In this document: positions 24,590-34,243 of the stretch, piece after piece
How positions within the stretch are numbered: position 1 is the first letter of the stretch
Layout: each line of letters begins with the position of its first letter
The notes under the pieces: generated by a model
Seen by the model: the letters and a program-made list of their open reading frames with translations, nothing else
Told to the model about the DNA's origin: nothing
Database searches by the model: none
Assembly: GCF_900115005.1 (NCBI RefSeq)
Contig: NZ_FOUY01000004.1
Coordinates: 1 to 64,000 of the forward strand
Direction: 5' to 3'
Length of the DNA: 64,000 bases
Source of the DNA: Pseudonocardia ammonioxydans
GTDB taxonomy: Bacteria > Actinomycetota > Actinomycetes > Mycobacteriales > Pseudonocardiaceae
Position numbers and translations under genes: made by a program

Positions 24590-26644
24590 ATGGCCCGCTG
24601 GCTCCGCCGCACGCCCGGCGCTGCGCACCCCCGGATCGAGTTCGGGGCCGACTACAACCCCGAGCAGTGGGAGCCCGAGGTCCGGGCCGCCGACATCGCG
24701 CTGATGCGCGAGGCGGGCGTGACGGTCGCGACCGTCGGGGTCTTCTCCTGGGCACGGCTGCAGCCCGCCCCGGACCGGTGGGAGTTCGGCTGGCTCGACG
24801 AGGTGCTGGACCTGCTGCACGACGGCGGGATCGCCGTCGACCTCGCCACCGCGACGGCCTCCCCGCCGCCGTGGCTGCACCACCGGCACCCGGAGATCCT
24901 CCCGGTCGACGCCGACGGCCGGACGCTCGGTCCGGGCGGGCGGCAGCACTGGCGTCCGACCTCCCCGGTCTTCCGCCGCCACGCGCTGGAGCTGGTCCGG
25001 ACGATGGCCGGCCGCTACGGCGAGCACCCCGCGCTGGCGGCCTGGCACGTGTCCAACGAGCTCGGCTGCCACAACGCCGAGGACCACTCGCCCGGCGCCG
25101 AGGCCGCGTTCCGCGACTGGCTGCGCGAGCGCTACGGCGGTGACCTCGATGCGCTGAACCGGGCCTGGGGCACGTCGTTCTGGTCCCAGTACCACGGCGA
25201 CTGGGACGAGATCCGCACGCCGCGGCGGGTCCCGCCGGGGACGCACCCGAACCCCGGGCAGCGGCTCGACTTCGACCGGTTCTGCTCCGACGCCCTGCGC
25301 GAGCACCTGCGTGCCGAGGTCGCGGTGCTGCGCGAGCTGACCCCGGACGTCCCGGTGACCACGAACTTCATGGTCATGAACGAGACGAAGGGGATGGACT
25401 ACGCCTCCTGGGCCGCGGAGATCGACATCGTCGCCACCGACCACTACGTCGTGCCCGGCCCGCAGGCCCGCGACGAACTGTCGTTCTCGGCGAACCTCAC
25501 CGGGAACCTCGCCGGGGGCGAGCCCTGGTGGCTGATGGAGCACTCGACGTCGGCGGTGAACTGGCAGGCCGTCAACCGGCCGAAGCGGGCGGGGGAGACG
25601 CACCGCGACGCCCTCACCCACCTCGCCCACGGCGCCGACGCGATCTGCTACTTCCAGTGGCGCCAGTCCGCGGCGGGCGCGGAGAAGTTCCACTCGGCGA
25701 TGGTGCCGCACGCCGGCCCGGACTCGCGGACGTTCCGTGACGTGGTCGCGCTCGGGCAGCGGCTGCACGACCTGGCCGCGGTCGCGGGCTCACGGCGGGT
25801 CCCGGCGCGCGCCGCGGTGCTGTTCGACTGGCCGTCCTGGTGGGCCGCCGAGCAGCCGTTCACCCCGAGCGACCAGGTGCGCTACCGCGACGAGGCGCTC
25901 GGCTGGTACCGCGCGTTCCTCGACGTGGGGGTCCGGGCCGACGTGATCCCGGCCGGGGCCGATCTTGCCGGCTACGAGGTCGTCGTCGCCCCGATGCTGC
26001 ACGTCGTCGGCCCGGACCGGGCCGCGGAGCTGGCCGCGTTCGTCGACGCGGGCGGCCACCTGATCACGACCTGGTGGTCCGGGATCGTCGACGAGCACGC
26101 GCACGCCGTCCTCGGCGGCCATCCCGGTGCGTTGCGGGAGCTGCTCGGGGTCCGGGTGGAGGAGTTCGCGCCGCTGGAGCCGGGCGGCACCGTCACCCTC
26201 GACGACGGCTCCGTCGCCGACGTGTGGACCGAGCCGGTCGACCTGGTCGACCCGTCGGTGGAGGTGCTCGTCCGCTACACCGGCGAGGGGTCCGCCGCCG
26301 CTGCCGCCGACCTGACCGGACTCCCGGCCGTCACCCGCCGCCCGGTCGGGACCGGATCGGCGTCCTATGTGTCCACCCGGATCGCGGGACGCGGCCCGCT
26401 GCTGCGCCGGCTGCTCGACGCGGCCGGGGTCGTGCCCGAACTTCCCGGCGAGCTGGCCGGTCGGGTCGAGCTGGTCCGCCGGGACGGGTACCGGTTCCTG
26501 GTCAACCGCGGTGACGCGCCGGTCGACCTGGCCTCGCTCGGCGCGGTCGACGCACTCGCCGGGCTGCCGTCGGAGGTCCTGCCCGGACGCGGGGTGACCG
26601 TCCTCGCCGAGGACGGTGTCAGCCGCGCGGGTCGGCGCGGGTGA
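24590..26644 (+). CDS. GH42 family beta-galactosidase
   Basis: A 684-residue intracellular glycoside hydrolase family 42 enzyme. The TIM barrel starts with FGADYNPEQWEPEV, the acid/base is Glu157 in WHVSNELGCHN, and the nucleophile is Glu317 in LMEHSTSAVNWQ. The trimerisation domain (VLFDWPSWWAAEQP onward) and a C-terminal beta domain follow. GH42 enzymes hydrolyse terminal beta-galactosides or arabinosides, often plant cell wall oligosaccharides. There is no signal peptide. GAGAGGA lies before the ATG at 24590; the open frame extends far upstream but without family sequence. The 3' end overlaps the next gene by 26 bases. Confidence 0.9.
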   Translation: MARWLRRTPGAAHPRIEFGADYNPEQWEPEVRAADIALMREAGVTVATVGVFSWARLQPAPDRWEFGWLDEVLDLLHDGGIAVDLATATASPPPWLHHRHPEILPVDADGRTLGPGGRQHWRPTSPVFRRHALELVRTMAGRYGEHPALAAWHVSNELGCHNAEDHSPGAEAAFRDWLRERYGGDLDALNRAWGTSFWSQYHGDWDEIRTPRRVPPGTHPNPGQRLDFDRFCSDALREHLRAEVAVLRELTPDVPVTTNFMVMNETKGMDYASWAAEIDIVATDHYVVPGPQARDELSFSANLTGNLAGGEPWWLMEHSTSAVNWQAVNRPKRAGETHRDALTHLAHGADAICYFQWRQSAAGAEKFHSAMVPHAGPDSRTFRDVVALGQRLHDLAAVAGSRRVPARAAVLFDWPSWWAAEQPFTPSDQVRYRDEALGWYRAFLDVGVRADVIPAGADLAGYEVVVAPMLHVVGPDRAAELAAFVDAGGHLITTWWSGIVDEHAHAVLGGHPGALRELLGVRVEEFAPLEPGGTVTLDDGSVADVWTEPVDLVDPSVEVLVRYTGEGSAAAAADLTGLPAVTRRPVGTGSASYVSTRIAGRGPLLRRLLDAAGVVPELPGELAGRVELVRRDGYRFLVNRGDAPVDLASLGAVDALAGLPSEVLPGRGVTVLAEDGVSRAGRRG

Positions 26645-27038
26645 GCACCTCGAAGCCGGTCGTGATCACCCGTCCGCCCACCCGGAGCTGTACCAGCGGG
26701 TCCGACGGGGTGATCGCCACGATCGGCACGCAGGGGAGCGGGAGCGAGCGCAGGACGGCGCCCGCCCGCCCGAGCGCGGCCGTGACGAGATCGGCCGGGC
26801 GGTGCCCGGTCACGGACAGGCAGACCCGCTGGCGACGCCGGCCCCAGGTCGTGGGCTCCGGTGTGGACCAGTGCAGCTCGAGCGTGCCGGTGGGCAGCGG
26901 GTCCGGTGCGTCCCCGGCGGTCACCCGGACGGTGGCGTAGCCGAAGCCGAGCGCGGCCAGCTCGTCGTCACCGGCGACGGCGAGGAAGACCAGGTCGCGG
27001 GCCAGCTCGGACGTGGTGTCGTGTGCCGCAGCGGTCAT
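26619..27038 (-). CDS. Hypothetical protein
   Basis: A 139-residue protein of unknown function, soluble, with a C-terminal half rich in Leu, Pro and Val (LGRAGAVLRSLPLPCVPIVAI, then VQLRVGGRVITTGFEVLTRA). I see no motif that assigns a family. I chose the ATG at 27038 (MTAAAHDTT) because GGAGGCG lies upstream; an ATG seven codons earlier is basic-rich and less likely. It converges with and overlaps the GH42 gene by 26 bases. Confidence 0.55.
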   Translation of the reverse strand: MTAAAHDTTSELARDLVFLAVAGDDELAALGFGYATVRVTAGDAPDPLPTGTLELHWSTPEPTTWGRRRQRVCLSVTGHRPADLVTAALGRAGAVLRSLPLPCVPIVAITPSDPLVQLRVGGRVITTGFEVLTRADPRG

Positions 27039-27122
27039 GGTGCGCCTCCGTTCCCTCACCGGGAACGGTAGGGGAGCGCGGCCCAGCGCGGACCCAGACG
27101 AAGGTAAGCGTTCGGTAAACGC

Positions 27123-28385
27123 TCACGCCGGGTCCAGCGGCAGCAGCAGCGTCACCACCGATGGCGCCCGGCCGGCGGTCAAACGCCCGCCCTCGGCCTC
27201 GGCGAGCCGGCGGGCCAGTGCGACGCCGAGCCCGTCCCGGGACCCGGCGAGGTCCTCGGGGGCGAGACCGCCGCCCTCGTCGGTGACGTCGAGCGCGACG
27301 GCGTCCGGCCCGGCCTCGCGGGCCGCGAGCGTCACCGTCCCCGCGCCGTGCTGCCACGCGTTGTCCAGCAGCACCCCGACGATCTGGCGCACGGCCGCGG
27401 CCGAGGCCGGCGGGTCGGGCAGGTCCGGCTGGCGGGAGGTGTGGAAGCGGCGGTCGTCGCGGGCGAGGCGTTCGGTCCACTCGGCCTCGGCCTCGGCGAG
27501 CAGCCGGCCGACGTCGACCGGGACCGCGCCGCGCCGCCGCTCGCGGGCGAGCAGGAGCAGCTCGTCGATCGTGCGTTCCAGCCGGTCGATCGAGGCGAGC
27601 CCGTCGGTGACGGTCGTCCGGCCCGGTCCGCCGGGGGTGTCCAGTGCGAACTCCAGCCGCAGCCGCAGCCCGGCGAGCGGGGTCCGCAGCTGGTGCGAGG
27701 CCTCCGCCGAGAAGGCCCGCTCGCGGGCCAGCAGGTCGTCCAGCCGTTCCGCCGTGCCGCCGAGCGCGGCCCCGACCCGGTCGACCTCGTGCATCCCGGT
27801 CGGTGCCGGCCGCACCCCGAAGTCGCCCTCGCCGAGCCGGCCGGCGTCGTGGGCCAGCTCCTGAAGCGGGCGCGACAGCCGCTCGGCCAGCCGCCGGGCG
27901 AGGAACCACACCGCGAGCAGCACCAGCCCGGCCAGCGCCAGCATCCCCAGCCACAGCGGCAGGAGCCCGGCGAGCACGGTGGTGGGCGAGCTCGCCACCC
28001 GGATCACGCCGATGACGTCGGTCCCGTCCCGGACCGGGGCCACGACGACGAGCTCACCCGAGGGCGCGTGGCCGAGTCCGCGTTGCAGCACCCGCTCGAC
28101 CTCGGTGTCGCCGATCGGGGGGCCGTCCCCGGCGAGCAGCTCGGCGTCCTCGTCGTAGACGGCGACCGTGGTCGTGCGGTCCCGCCCGGCAGGCAGCCGC
28201 CGGGGCACGTGGTCGTGGTCGAGGTCCTCGTAGACCGAGCGGGCGGCGAAGTCGGCGATCCGCTGCATCGCGGTGCGCTCCTCGGTGAACGCGTACTGGC
28301 CCAGAGCGACGGCGAGCGGCCCGCCGAACAGCACCAGCGCGACCGACGCGGCGACCAACGCGAGCCGGATGATCCGGACCCTCAC
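27123..28385 (-). CDS. Membrane sensor histidine kinase (OmpR/EnvZ class)
   Basis: A 420-residue kinase with two membrane helices (about 5-28, IIRLALVAASVALVLFGGPL; and about 150-172, LPLWLGMLALAGLVLLAVWF) around an extracytoplasmic sensor of about 120 residues. A HAMP segment (RRLAERLSRPLQELAHDAGRL), the HisKA site EASHQLRTPLAGLRLR (His about 231) and a HATPase domain with NAWQHG, DEGGGL and GLGVALARRLAEAEGG follow. The GTG start overlaps the stop of the response regulator gene, so the pair is coupled. The signal is unknown. Confidence 0.9.
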   Translation of the reverse strand: MRVRIIRLALVAASVALVLFGGPLAVALGQYAFTEERTAMQRIADFAARSVYEDLDHDHVPRRLPAGRDRTTTVAVYDEDAELLAGDGPPIGDTEVERVLQRGLGHAPSGELVVVAPVRDGTDVIGVIRVASSPTTVLAGLLPLWLGMLALAGLVLLAVWFLARRLAERLSRPLQELAHDAGRLGEGDFGVRPAPTGMHEVDRVGAALGGTAERLDDLLARERAFSAEASHQLRTPLAGLRLRLEFALDTPGGPGRTTVTDGLASIDRLERTIDELLLLARERRRGAVPVDVGRLLAEAEAEWTERLARDDRRFHTSRQPDLPDPPASAAAVRQIVGVLLDNAWQHGAGTVTLAAREAGPDAVALDVTDEGGGLAPEDLAGSRDGLGVALARRLAEAEGGRLTAGRAPSVVTLLLPLDPA

Positions 28386-29071
28386 GGCGGCAGCTCGAGC
28401 CGGTAGCCGTGCCCGCGCAGGGTCGTGATCACCGGGACCCGGCCGGCCGGGTGCCCGGCCAGGCGCCTGCGGACGGCGGCCACGTGCACGTCGAGGGTCT
28501 TCGTCGAGCCGAACCAGTGCTCGTCCCACACGTCGGCCATCAGCACCTCGCGGCTCAGCGCCGTGCCGGGTTCGCGGGCCAGCCGGGCGAGCAGCTCGAA
28601 CTCCCGGGCGCGCAGCTCCACCTCGTGGCCGGACACCGACGCGCGCCGCGCGCCGGTGTCCACGCGCAGGTCGCCGATCTCGAACACGTCGTCCGGGCGC
28701 TCGCCGCCGGCCCGGCGCAGGTGCGCGCGGACCCGGGCGAGCAGCTCGGCGAGCCGCACCGGCTTGGTGAGGTAGTCGTCGGCGCCCGCCTCGAGGCCCA
28801 GCACGACGTCCATCTCCGCGGTCCGGGCGGTGAGGATGACGACGACCGCGTCTGGGCGCAGCACCCGCAGCCGACGGCAGACCTCGACCCCGTCGAGGTC
28901 GGGCAGGCCCAGGTCGAGCAGCACCAGGTCGAACGCGGTGTGCCCGGCCGCGGCGAGCGCGGCGTCACCGCTGCGTTCCCAGGTCGCGGTGTAGCCGTGG
29001 CCGGTGAGGCTGCCCAGCAGGACGTCACCGATCGTGTGGTCGTCCTCGACCAGCAGGATCCGTGCGTTCAT
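28382..29071 (-). CDS. OmpR-family response regulator
   Basis: A 229-residue regulator: a receiver domain with EDD near the start (ILLVEDDHTIGD), phospho-acceptor Asp about 52 in LVLLDLGLPDLDG, and Lys in LTKPVRLAELLAR, followed by a winged-helix domain (about 125-229) with LRAREFELLARLAREPG and GYRLELPP at the end. It pairs with the kinase that overlaps it by four bases. The start MNARILL at 29071 was chosen since the receiver begins there; the open frame extends 25 residues further with no family sequence. Confidence 0.9.
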   Translation of the reverse strand: MNARILLVEDDHTIGDVLLGSLTGHGYTATWERSGDAALAAAGHTAFDLVLLDLGLPDLDGVEVCRRLRVLRPDAVVVILTARTAEMDVVLGLEAGADDYLTKPVRLAELLARVRAHLRRAGGERPDDVFEIGDLRVDTGARRASVSGHEVELRAREFELLARLAREPGTALSREVLMADVWDEHWFGSTKTLDVHVAAVRRRLAGHPAGRVPVITTLRGHGYRLELPP

Positions 29072-29110
29072 CGGTGTGGCCCCCCGGCGGCAGTATGGGC
29101 CTCCGGCCCC

Positions 29111-29150
29111 GTGAGTGGAAACCGCGGTCCGGGCCGCGGTTTCCACTCAC
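29111..29150. terminator. Perfect 17-bp inverted repeat after mmsA
   Basis: GTGAGTGGAAACCGCGG (29111-29127), a 6-base loop, and the exact complement (29134-29150) form a very strong hairpin that includes the mmsA stop codon (29147-29149). It lies between the mmsA end and the response regulator start, both on the minus strand. It is a likely terminator for mmsA, though it lacks a U-tract; it could also be a protein-binding palindrome for the two-component operon. Confidence 0.65.
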
Positions 29151-30688
29151 AGGCGACTGAGATCGAGGCCGCCGTGGCTGGGGTCGAGCCAGCGGGTGGT
29201 GACGACCTTGGCGCGGGTGAAGAAGTGGACGCCCTCGGTGCCGTGGGCGTGGGTGTCGCCGAACAGCGAGTTCTTCCAGCCGCCGAAGCTGTAGTAGGCC
29301 ATGGGCACGGGGACGGGCACGTTGATGCCGATCATGCCGACCTCGACCTCGTTCTGGAACCGGCGGGCGGCGCCGCCGTCGTTGGTGAACAGCGCGGTGC
29401 CGTTGCCGTAGGGGTTGGCGTTGACCAGCTCGACGGCCTGCTCGTAGGTGTCGACGCGGAGCACCGAGAGGACCGGGCCGAAGATCTCGTCGGTGTAGAC
29501 GGTCTGGTCGGTGCGGACGTGGTCGAGCAGGGTGGGGCCGACGAAGAAGCCGCCGTCGGTGTCCGGGGCGGGGGCGGCGTCGTAGGTGGCGGTGCGGCCG
29601 TCGACGACGACGGTGGCGCCCTCGGCCTCGCCGGCGTCGATGTAGCCGGTGACGCGGTCCCGGGCGGCCGCGGTGACCAGGGGGCCCATGTCGCAGGAGC
29701 GGCGGCCGTCGCCGGTGCGCAGCCCGCGGGCGCGTTCGGCGATCTTGTCGACGAGGGTGTCGGCGATGTCGCCGACGGCCACCAGCGCCGAGACGGCCAT
29801 GCAGCGTTCGCCGGCGGAGCCGAAGCCGGCGTTGACCGCCTGGTCGGCGGCGAGGTCGAGGTCGGCGTCGGGCAGGACGACCATGTGGTTCTTCGCGCCG
29901 CCGAGTGCCTGCACGCGCTTGCCGTGCGCGGTGGCGGTCTCGTAGACGTACCGGGCGATCGGGGTGGAGCCGACGAAGCTGATCGAGGCCACGTCGGGAC
30001 TGGTCAGCAGGTGGTCGACGGCGGTCCGGTCGCCGTGCAGGACGTTGAACACGCCGTCGGGCAGGCCGGCCTCGCGCCAGAGCTCGGCGATCCACAGGGC
30101 GGCGGAGGGGACCTTCTCCGAGGGCTTGAGCACGACGGTGTTGCCGGCGGCGATCGCGATCGGGAAGAACCACATCGGCACCATCGCCGGGAAGTTGAAC
30201 GGGCTGATGATGCCGGTGACGCCGAGGGGCTGGCGCACGGAGTGGACGTCGACGCCGGTGGAGGCGTTCTCGGTGGCCGAGCCCTTGAGCAGGTGCGGCA
30301 TGCCGCAGGCGAACTCGACGACCTCCTGGCCGCGGGCGACCTCGCCGGCGGCGTCGGATGTCACCTTGCCGTGCTCGGCGGTGATGAGTTCCGCGAGCTC
30401 GCCGGCGCGGGCGTTGAGCAGCTCCCGGAACGCGAACAGGACCTGGGTGCGCCGGCTCAGGCTGGTGTCGCGCCAGCCGGGGAAGGCGGCCTGCGCGGCG
30501 GCGACGACCGTGGCGGCCTCGTCGTCGGCGGCCAGTGGCAGGCGTGCGGTGACGGCGCCGGTGGCCGGGTCGGTGACGTCGGAGAAGCGTCCCGAGGTGC
30601 CCTCGAGGGGCGCACCGCCCGCCCAGTGGTGCAGGGTCGGGACGGTGCCGTCGCCCGCGGCGGCCGGGGTGCGGAGCGTGCTGGTCAT
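29147..30688 (-). CDS. mmsA: CoA-acylating methylmalonate-semialdehyde dehydrogenase
   Basis: A 513-residue aldehyde dehydrogenase of the MMSDH type, which converts methylmalonate or malonate semialdehyde to propionyl- or acetyl-CoA in valine, thymine, inositol and beta-alanine catabolism. Diagnostic features are ISPFNFPAMVPMWF, the catalytic Cys296 in GSAGERCMA, and the characteristic tail FGDTHAHGTEGVHFFTRAKVVTTRW (given here as two overlapping motifs). No mmsB or valine genes are adjacent, so the substrate is not fixed by context. The ATG at 30688 gives the usual family length. Confidence 0.9.
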   Translation of the reverse strand: MTSTLRTPAAAGDGTVPTLHHWAGGAPLEGTSGRFSDVTDPATGAVTARLPLAADDEAATVVAAAQAAFPGWRDTSLSRRTQVLFAFRELLNARAGELAELITAEHGKVTSDAAGEVARGQEVVEFACGMPHLLKGSATENASTGVDVHSVRQPLGVTGIISPFNFPAMVPMWFFPIAIAAGNTVVLKPSEKVPSAALWIAELWREAGLPDGVFNVLHGDRTAVDHLLTSPDVASISFVGSTPIARYVYETATAHGKRVQALGGAKNHMVVLPDADLDLAADQAVNAGFGSAGERCMAVSALVAVGDIADTLVDKIAERARGLRTGDGRRSCDMGPLVTAAARDRVTGYIDAGEAEGATVVVDGRTATYDAAPAPDTDGGFFVGPTLLDHVRTDQTVYTDEIFGPVLSVLRVDTYEQAVELVNANPYGNGTALFTNDGGAARRFQNEVEVGMIGINVPVPVPMAYYSFGGWKNSLFGDTHAHGTEGVHFFTRAKVVTTRWLDPSHGGLDLSRL

Positions 30689-30780
30689 GTCGCCGTCCTA
30701 CCAGCTCGTCCGCGCCGGGAGGAGGGTCGTGGCCCGCGGCACGGTGCGGTCTTCGTCGCACCGGAGCCCGGCCGCGGCGG

Positions 30781-31179
30781 TCAGGCCTGGCGGTGCGGGG
30801 TGCCGCGCAGGCTGTACCAGTAGGCGCCCGCCTCGGCGTCGGTCATGTCGGTGCGCACCTGGGCGCCGGCGGGCCGGCCGAACCGGCGCTCGATCGCCTT
30901 CCGGGCGGTCTTCTCGACCTTGCGGGCCAGCCGCTCCGGCACGGTGCGCCCGGCGAGGGTGAGCACGGCGACGAACGCGTAGCGGGCCGGGCCCCGGCGC
31001 GGCCACGGTCCGGTGCCGTCGGCCAGCGACAGCTCGACGCTCATCGGCCGCTTCTGGTGCTCGTGCAGGGCCCGGGTCAGTTCGGCCTCCACCGTGGGTG
31101 CGTCGACCCCGGCCGGGGCCTCGACGCGGACGACGGCCATCACGGTGCTCGTCGGCGTCCCGGTGCTCACAACGGTCAC
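30781..31179 (-). CDS. Hypothetical protein
   Basis: A 132-residue protein with no family I can name. The first half is a mixed alpha/beta region (MAVVRVEAP, AELTRALHEHQKRPMSVELS) and the second half is basic (RLARKVEKTARKAIERRFG), ending in a Tyr-rich YWYSLRGTPHRQA. It has no signal peptide. The GTG at 31179 sits eight bases after AAGGAG, which fixes the start; the open frame upstream of it is poor sequence. Confidence 0.65.
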   Translation of the reverse strand: MTVVSTGTPTSTVMAVVRVEAPAGVDAPTVEAELTRALHEHQKRPMSVELSLADGTGPWPRRGPARYAFVAVLTLAGRTVPERLARKVEKTARKAIERRFGRPAGAQVRTDMTDAEAGAYWYSLRGTPHRQA

Positions 31180-31363
31180 GTCCCCGGCTCCTTCCGCGGC
31201 GCACCACCCCCTCGGAAGTGCGCGTCCGGGACATTCTTTCCCGGAGGACGGCGGTCGAAACAAGTGCTGAATCGAAAAAGCACCCTGTGAATCGCGTCGG
31301 AGCGTGAAGTCTGCCGGATTGCGTCACCGCATCGGGTGGCTCGTGACGCCGGGTCGGTGACGG

Positions 31364-34243
31364 TCAGGCGCGGGTGGCGCGCTCGAGCAGTTCCAGCACG
31401 TGGACGTAGTCGCGGCCGGTGGCGCGGGTCATGCCGATCTCGCAGGTGCGGTTGCAGGAGGCGTGGGCGTCGGCGTCGATGCCGGCGATCTCCCAGGCCT
31501 GGAGTGCGGTGGCCGAGGCGGTGAGTTCGGGGTGGAGCAGGCCGCGGTCGCCGGCGAAGCCGCAGCAGTTCCAGGAGTCGGGGACGACGACGTCGGTGGC
31601 GACGGCGGCGGCGAGGCGGTGCAGGGGTTCGGTGAGGCCGAGTTGGGTGGCCGAGCAGGTGGGGTGGAGCACGAGCCGGTCGAGTCGCTGGTGGACGGTG
31701 ATCTCGGGCAGGAGGTGGTCGGCGGTGTAGGACACGGCGTCGAGGACCTCGATGTCGTGGTACTGCGCGGGGCCGGCGGCGATCATCACGCGTAGGCCCT
31801 CGGTGCAGGAGGAGGCGTCGGTGACGACCGGGATCGTGCCGTGCCGGGTGGCGGTCCAGAGCGCGGGCAGTACCTGGTGGGCCATGGTGGTGGCGCCGTC
31901 GGCGTAACCCTTGGATTTCCAGGGTGTGCCGCAGCACAGTGCGGGCAGGTCGGTGGGGGCGGTGGCGCGGACGCCGGCGCGGTGGCAGAGCCGCACGAAC
32001 GCCTGCGCCGCGCCCGGGCCGGGTTCGCCGGTGGTGCCGAACATGGTGCCGGTGCAGGAGGAGAACAGCACCAGCTCGGCGTCCGCGCCGCGTTCGGAGA
32101 CCAGCCCGGCGGGGACGCGGTGGGTGCCGCCGGGGGGCAGGTCGGGCGACCACTGCGGTACCTGTTCGGCGCCGACGATCCTGCGCAGCGCCGTGGAGGC
32201 GGGCGCGGCACCGGGGACCTTGCGGGCCACGGTCAGGGCGGTGCCGGCCAGGCGGGTGGTGGCGTTCCAGTGCTTCGCGGCGAAGGTCCAGCCCTTCGCG
32301 GCGGCCGGTTGCGGGTGTTCGGCGCGCAGCCGCCGGATCAGGTCGCCGGTGTTGATCGTGACCGGGCAGGCGGTGCCGCACATGCCGTCGACGGCGCAGG
32401 TGTCGACGCCGTCGTAGGTGTAGTCGGCCTCGAGCTCGGCGACCAGGGCGTGGTCGCCCGCGGCGCGGGCTTTCTCCAGTTCGCGGCGCAGCACGATGCG
32501 CTGGCGTGGGGTGGTGGTCAGGTCGCGGCTGGGGCAGACCGGTTCGCAGAACCCGCACTCGACGCAGCGGTCCACCTCGGACTCGACGGTGGGGGCGGAC
32601 TTGAGGTCGGACAGGTGCGCGCCCGGGTCGTCGTCGAGGATCACCCCGGGCGAGAGCAGCCCGTGCGGGTCGCACAGGTGTTTGATCTCGGTCATGACCT
32701 GGTAGAGGTCGTCGCCGTACTGGCGGCGCACGAACGGGGTCATCATCCGGCCGGTGCCGTGCTCGGCCTTGAGCGTGCCGCCGTGGCGCAGGACGAGGTC
32801 GACCATGTCGTCGGTGAACCGGCCGAAGCGGTCCCGGCCGCTGGTGTCGCCGCCGGTGTCGCCGAGGTGCTCGGTGAGCATGAAGTGGACGTTGCCGTCC
32901 TTGGCGTGGCCGAAGATCACGGCGTGGTCGTAGCCGTGCCGGTCGAACAGGCCGATCAGGCCCTCGCAGGTGGCCAGCAGGTCCGGCACCGGGACCGCGA
33001 TGTCCTCCAGCAGTGCCGCGGTGCCCGACGGGCGGGCCTCGGCGACCTTGGCGTAGAGGCCCTTGCGCAGCTTCCACAGCCCGGCCTTGGCCACCGGGTC
33101 CGCGGAGAGCTCGCGCGGGCCCTGCAGGGGTAGGCGGGCCAGCAGCCCGGACGCGGCCCCGGCCCGTTCGTCGGCCTCGGCGGCGGTGTGGCCGCGGTAC
33201 TCCACCAGCAGCGCGGCGTGGGCGTCGACGCTCAGGGCGCGCAGCCGCGGGTCGGCGTCGGCGTCGGCCTGCCCGACCCGCAGCGAGGTGGCGTCGAGCA
33301 GCTCGATCGTGGCCGGGTCGGAGTCGACGAGCTCGGGCAGCGCGCGGTTGGCCGCGGCGAGGCTGTCGAAGATCAGCAGGCCGGTACGGGTGTGGGCCAG
33401 GACCGGCACGGTGCGCATCGTGATCGAGGTGATGAACGCCAGCGTGCCCTCGGAACCGACCAGCAGGCGGGCGAGGATGTCGGCGGGGCGGTCGTGGTCG
33501 AGGAACGAGTTGAGCCCGTAACCCATCGTGTTCTTCAGCGAGAACTGCCGTTCGATGCTCGCGCGCAGGGCCGGGTCGGTGCGCAGCCGGTCCCGGATGC
33601 GGGCCAGCCCGGCCCACAGTGCGGGTTCGCGGGCCCGCAGCTCGTCGTCGGCGCCCGGGCGGCCGGTGTCGAGTGTGGTGCCCGAGGGCAGGACGAGCTC
33701 GAGGGAGTCGAGCAGGGCGTAGCTGTTCGCGGCGGTGCCGCAGGCCATGCCGGAGGAGTTGTTGGCCACCACCCCGCCGAGGGTGCAGGCGACCTCGCTG
33801 GCCGGGTCCGGGCCCAGCATCCGGCCGTGCCGGGCCAAGCGGGCGTTCACCGCCCGCACCGTCGCACCCGGCCCGACCCGCACCCGCGCGCCGTCGTCGA
33901 GGATCTCGATGCCGCGGAAGTGACGCCGGACATCGACCAGGATCCCGTCGGTCACCGCCTGCCCGGACAGGCTCGTGCCCCCGGACCGGAACGTCAGCGG
34001 CACACCGGCCGCGGCCGAGGCCGCGAACAGCCGGGCGACGTCCGCACCACCGGCCGCGGTCACCACCGCCTGCGGCGTCCGGGCGAAGTGCGACGCGTCG
34101 TGCGCCATCCCCAACCGGTCGATCGCCCGGGTCCGCACCGCCTCCGGGCGCACCGCCGCCGCCAGCGTCGCACCCAGGTCGGGGACCGGCCGGCCGTCGC
34201 CGGCACTGCTGCTCACGGTGCTGATGTTCAGGGTGCTGCTCAC
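31364..34243 (-). CDS. FAD-linked oxidase / Fe-S (CCG-domain) fusion, D-lactate dehydrogenase type
   Basis: A 959-residue fusion of a GlcD-like FAD domain and a GlcF/LldE-like iron-sulfur half, as in quinone-linked D-lactate or 2-hydroxyacid dehydrogenases. The PCMH FAD region has RSGGTSLSGQAV and GGVVANNSSGMACG, and the C-terminal FAD domain has GSEGTLAFIT and AEHGTGRMM. Two 4Fe-4S ligations follow, CVECGFCEPVCP and CAVDGMCGTACP, and then two cysteine-rich CCG motifs, ALCCGTPW and WNCCGFAGDRG. The GTG at 34243 follows GAGGAG. It should feed electrons from an alpha-hydroxyacid into the respiratory chain. Confidence 0.88.
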   Translation of the reverse strand: MSSTLNISTVSSSAGDGRPVPDLGATLAAAVRPEAVRTRAIDRLGMAHDASHFARTPQAVVTAAGGADVARLFAASAAAGVPLTFRSGGTSLSGQAVTDGILVDVRRHFRGIEILDDGARVRVGPGATVRAVNARLARHGRMLGPDPASEVACTLGGVVANNSSGMACGTAANSYALLDSLELVLPSGTTLDTGRPGADDELRAREPALWAGLARIRDRLRTDPALRASIERQFSLKNTMGYGLNSFLDHDRPADILARLLVGSEGTLAFITSITMRTVPVLAHTRTGLLIFDSLAAANRALPELVDSDPATIELLDATSLRVGQADADADPRLRALSVDAHAALLVEYRGHTAAEADERAGAASGLLARLPLQGPRELSADPVAKAGLWKLRKGLYAKVAEARPSGTAALLEDIAVPVPDLLATCEGLIGLFDRHGYDHAVIFGHAKDGNVHFMLTEHLGDTGGDTSGRDRFGRFTDDMVDLVLRHGGTLKAEHGTGRMMTPFVRRQYGDDLYQVMTEIKHLCDPHGLLSPGVILDDDPGAHLSDLKSAPTVESEVDRCVECGFCEPVCPSRDLTTTPRQRIVLRRELEKARAAGDHALVAELEADYTYDGVDTCAVDGMCGTACPVTINTGDLIRRLRAEHPQPAAAKGWTFAAKHWNATTRLAGTALTVARKVPGAAPASTALRRIVGAEQVPQWSPDLPPGGTHRVPAGLVSERGADAELVLFSSCTGTMFGTTGEPGPGAAQAFVRLCHRAGVRATAPTDLPALCCGTPWKSKGYADGATTMAHQVLPALWTATRHGTIPVVTDASSCTEGLRVMIAAGPAQYHDIEVLDAVSYTADHLLPEITVHQRLDRLVLHPTCSATQLGLTEPLHRLAAAVATDVVVPDSWNCCGFAGDRGLLHPELTASATALQAWEIAGIDADAHASCNRTCEIGMTRATGRDYVHVLELLERATRA

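Noticed and set aside
28409..30823. Plus-strand open frame of about 800 codons across the regulator and mmsA genes
   Set aside because: It crosses two clear minus-strand genes and a terminator-like palindrome; the sequence has no recognisable motifs.
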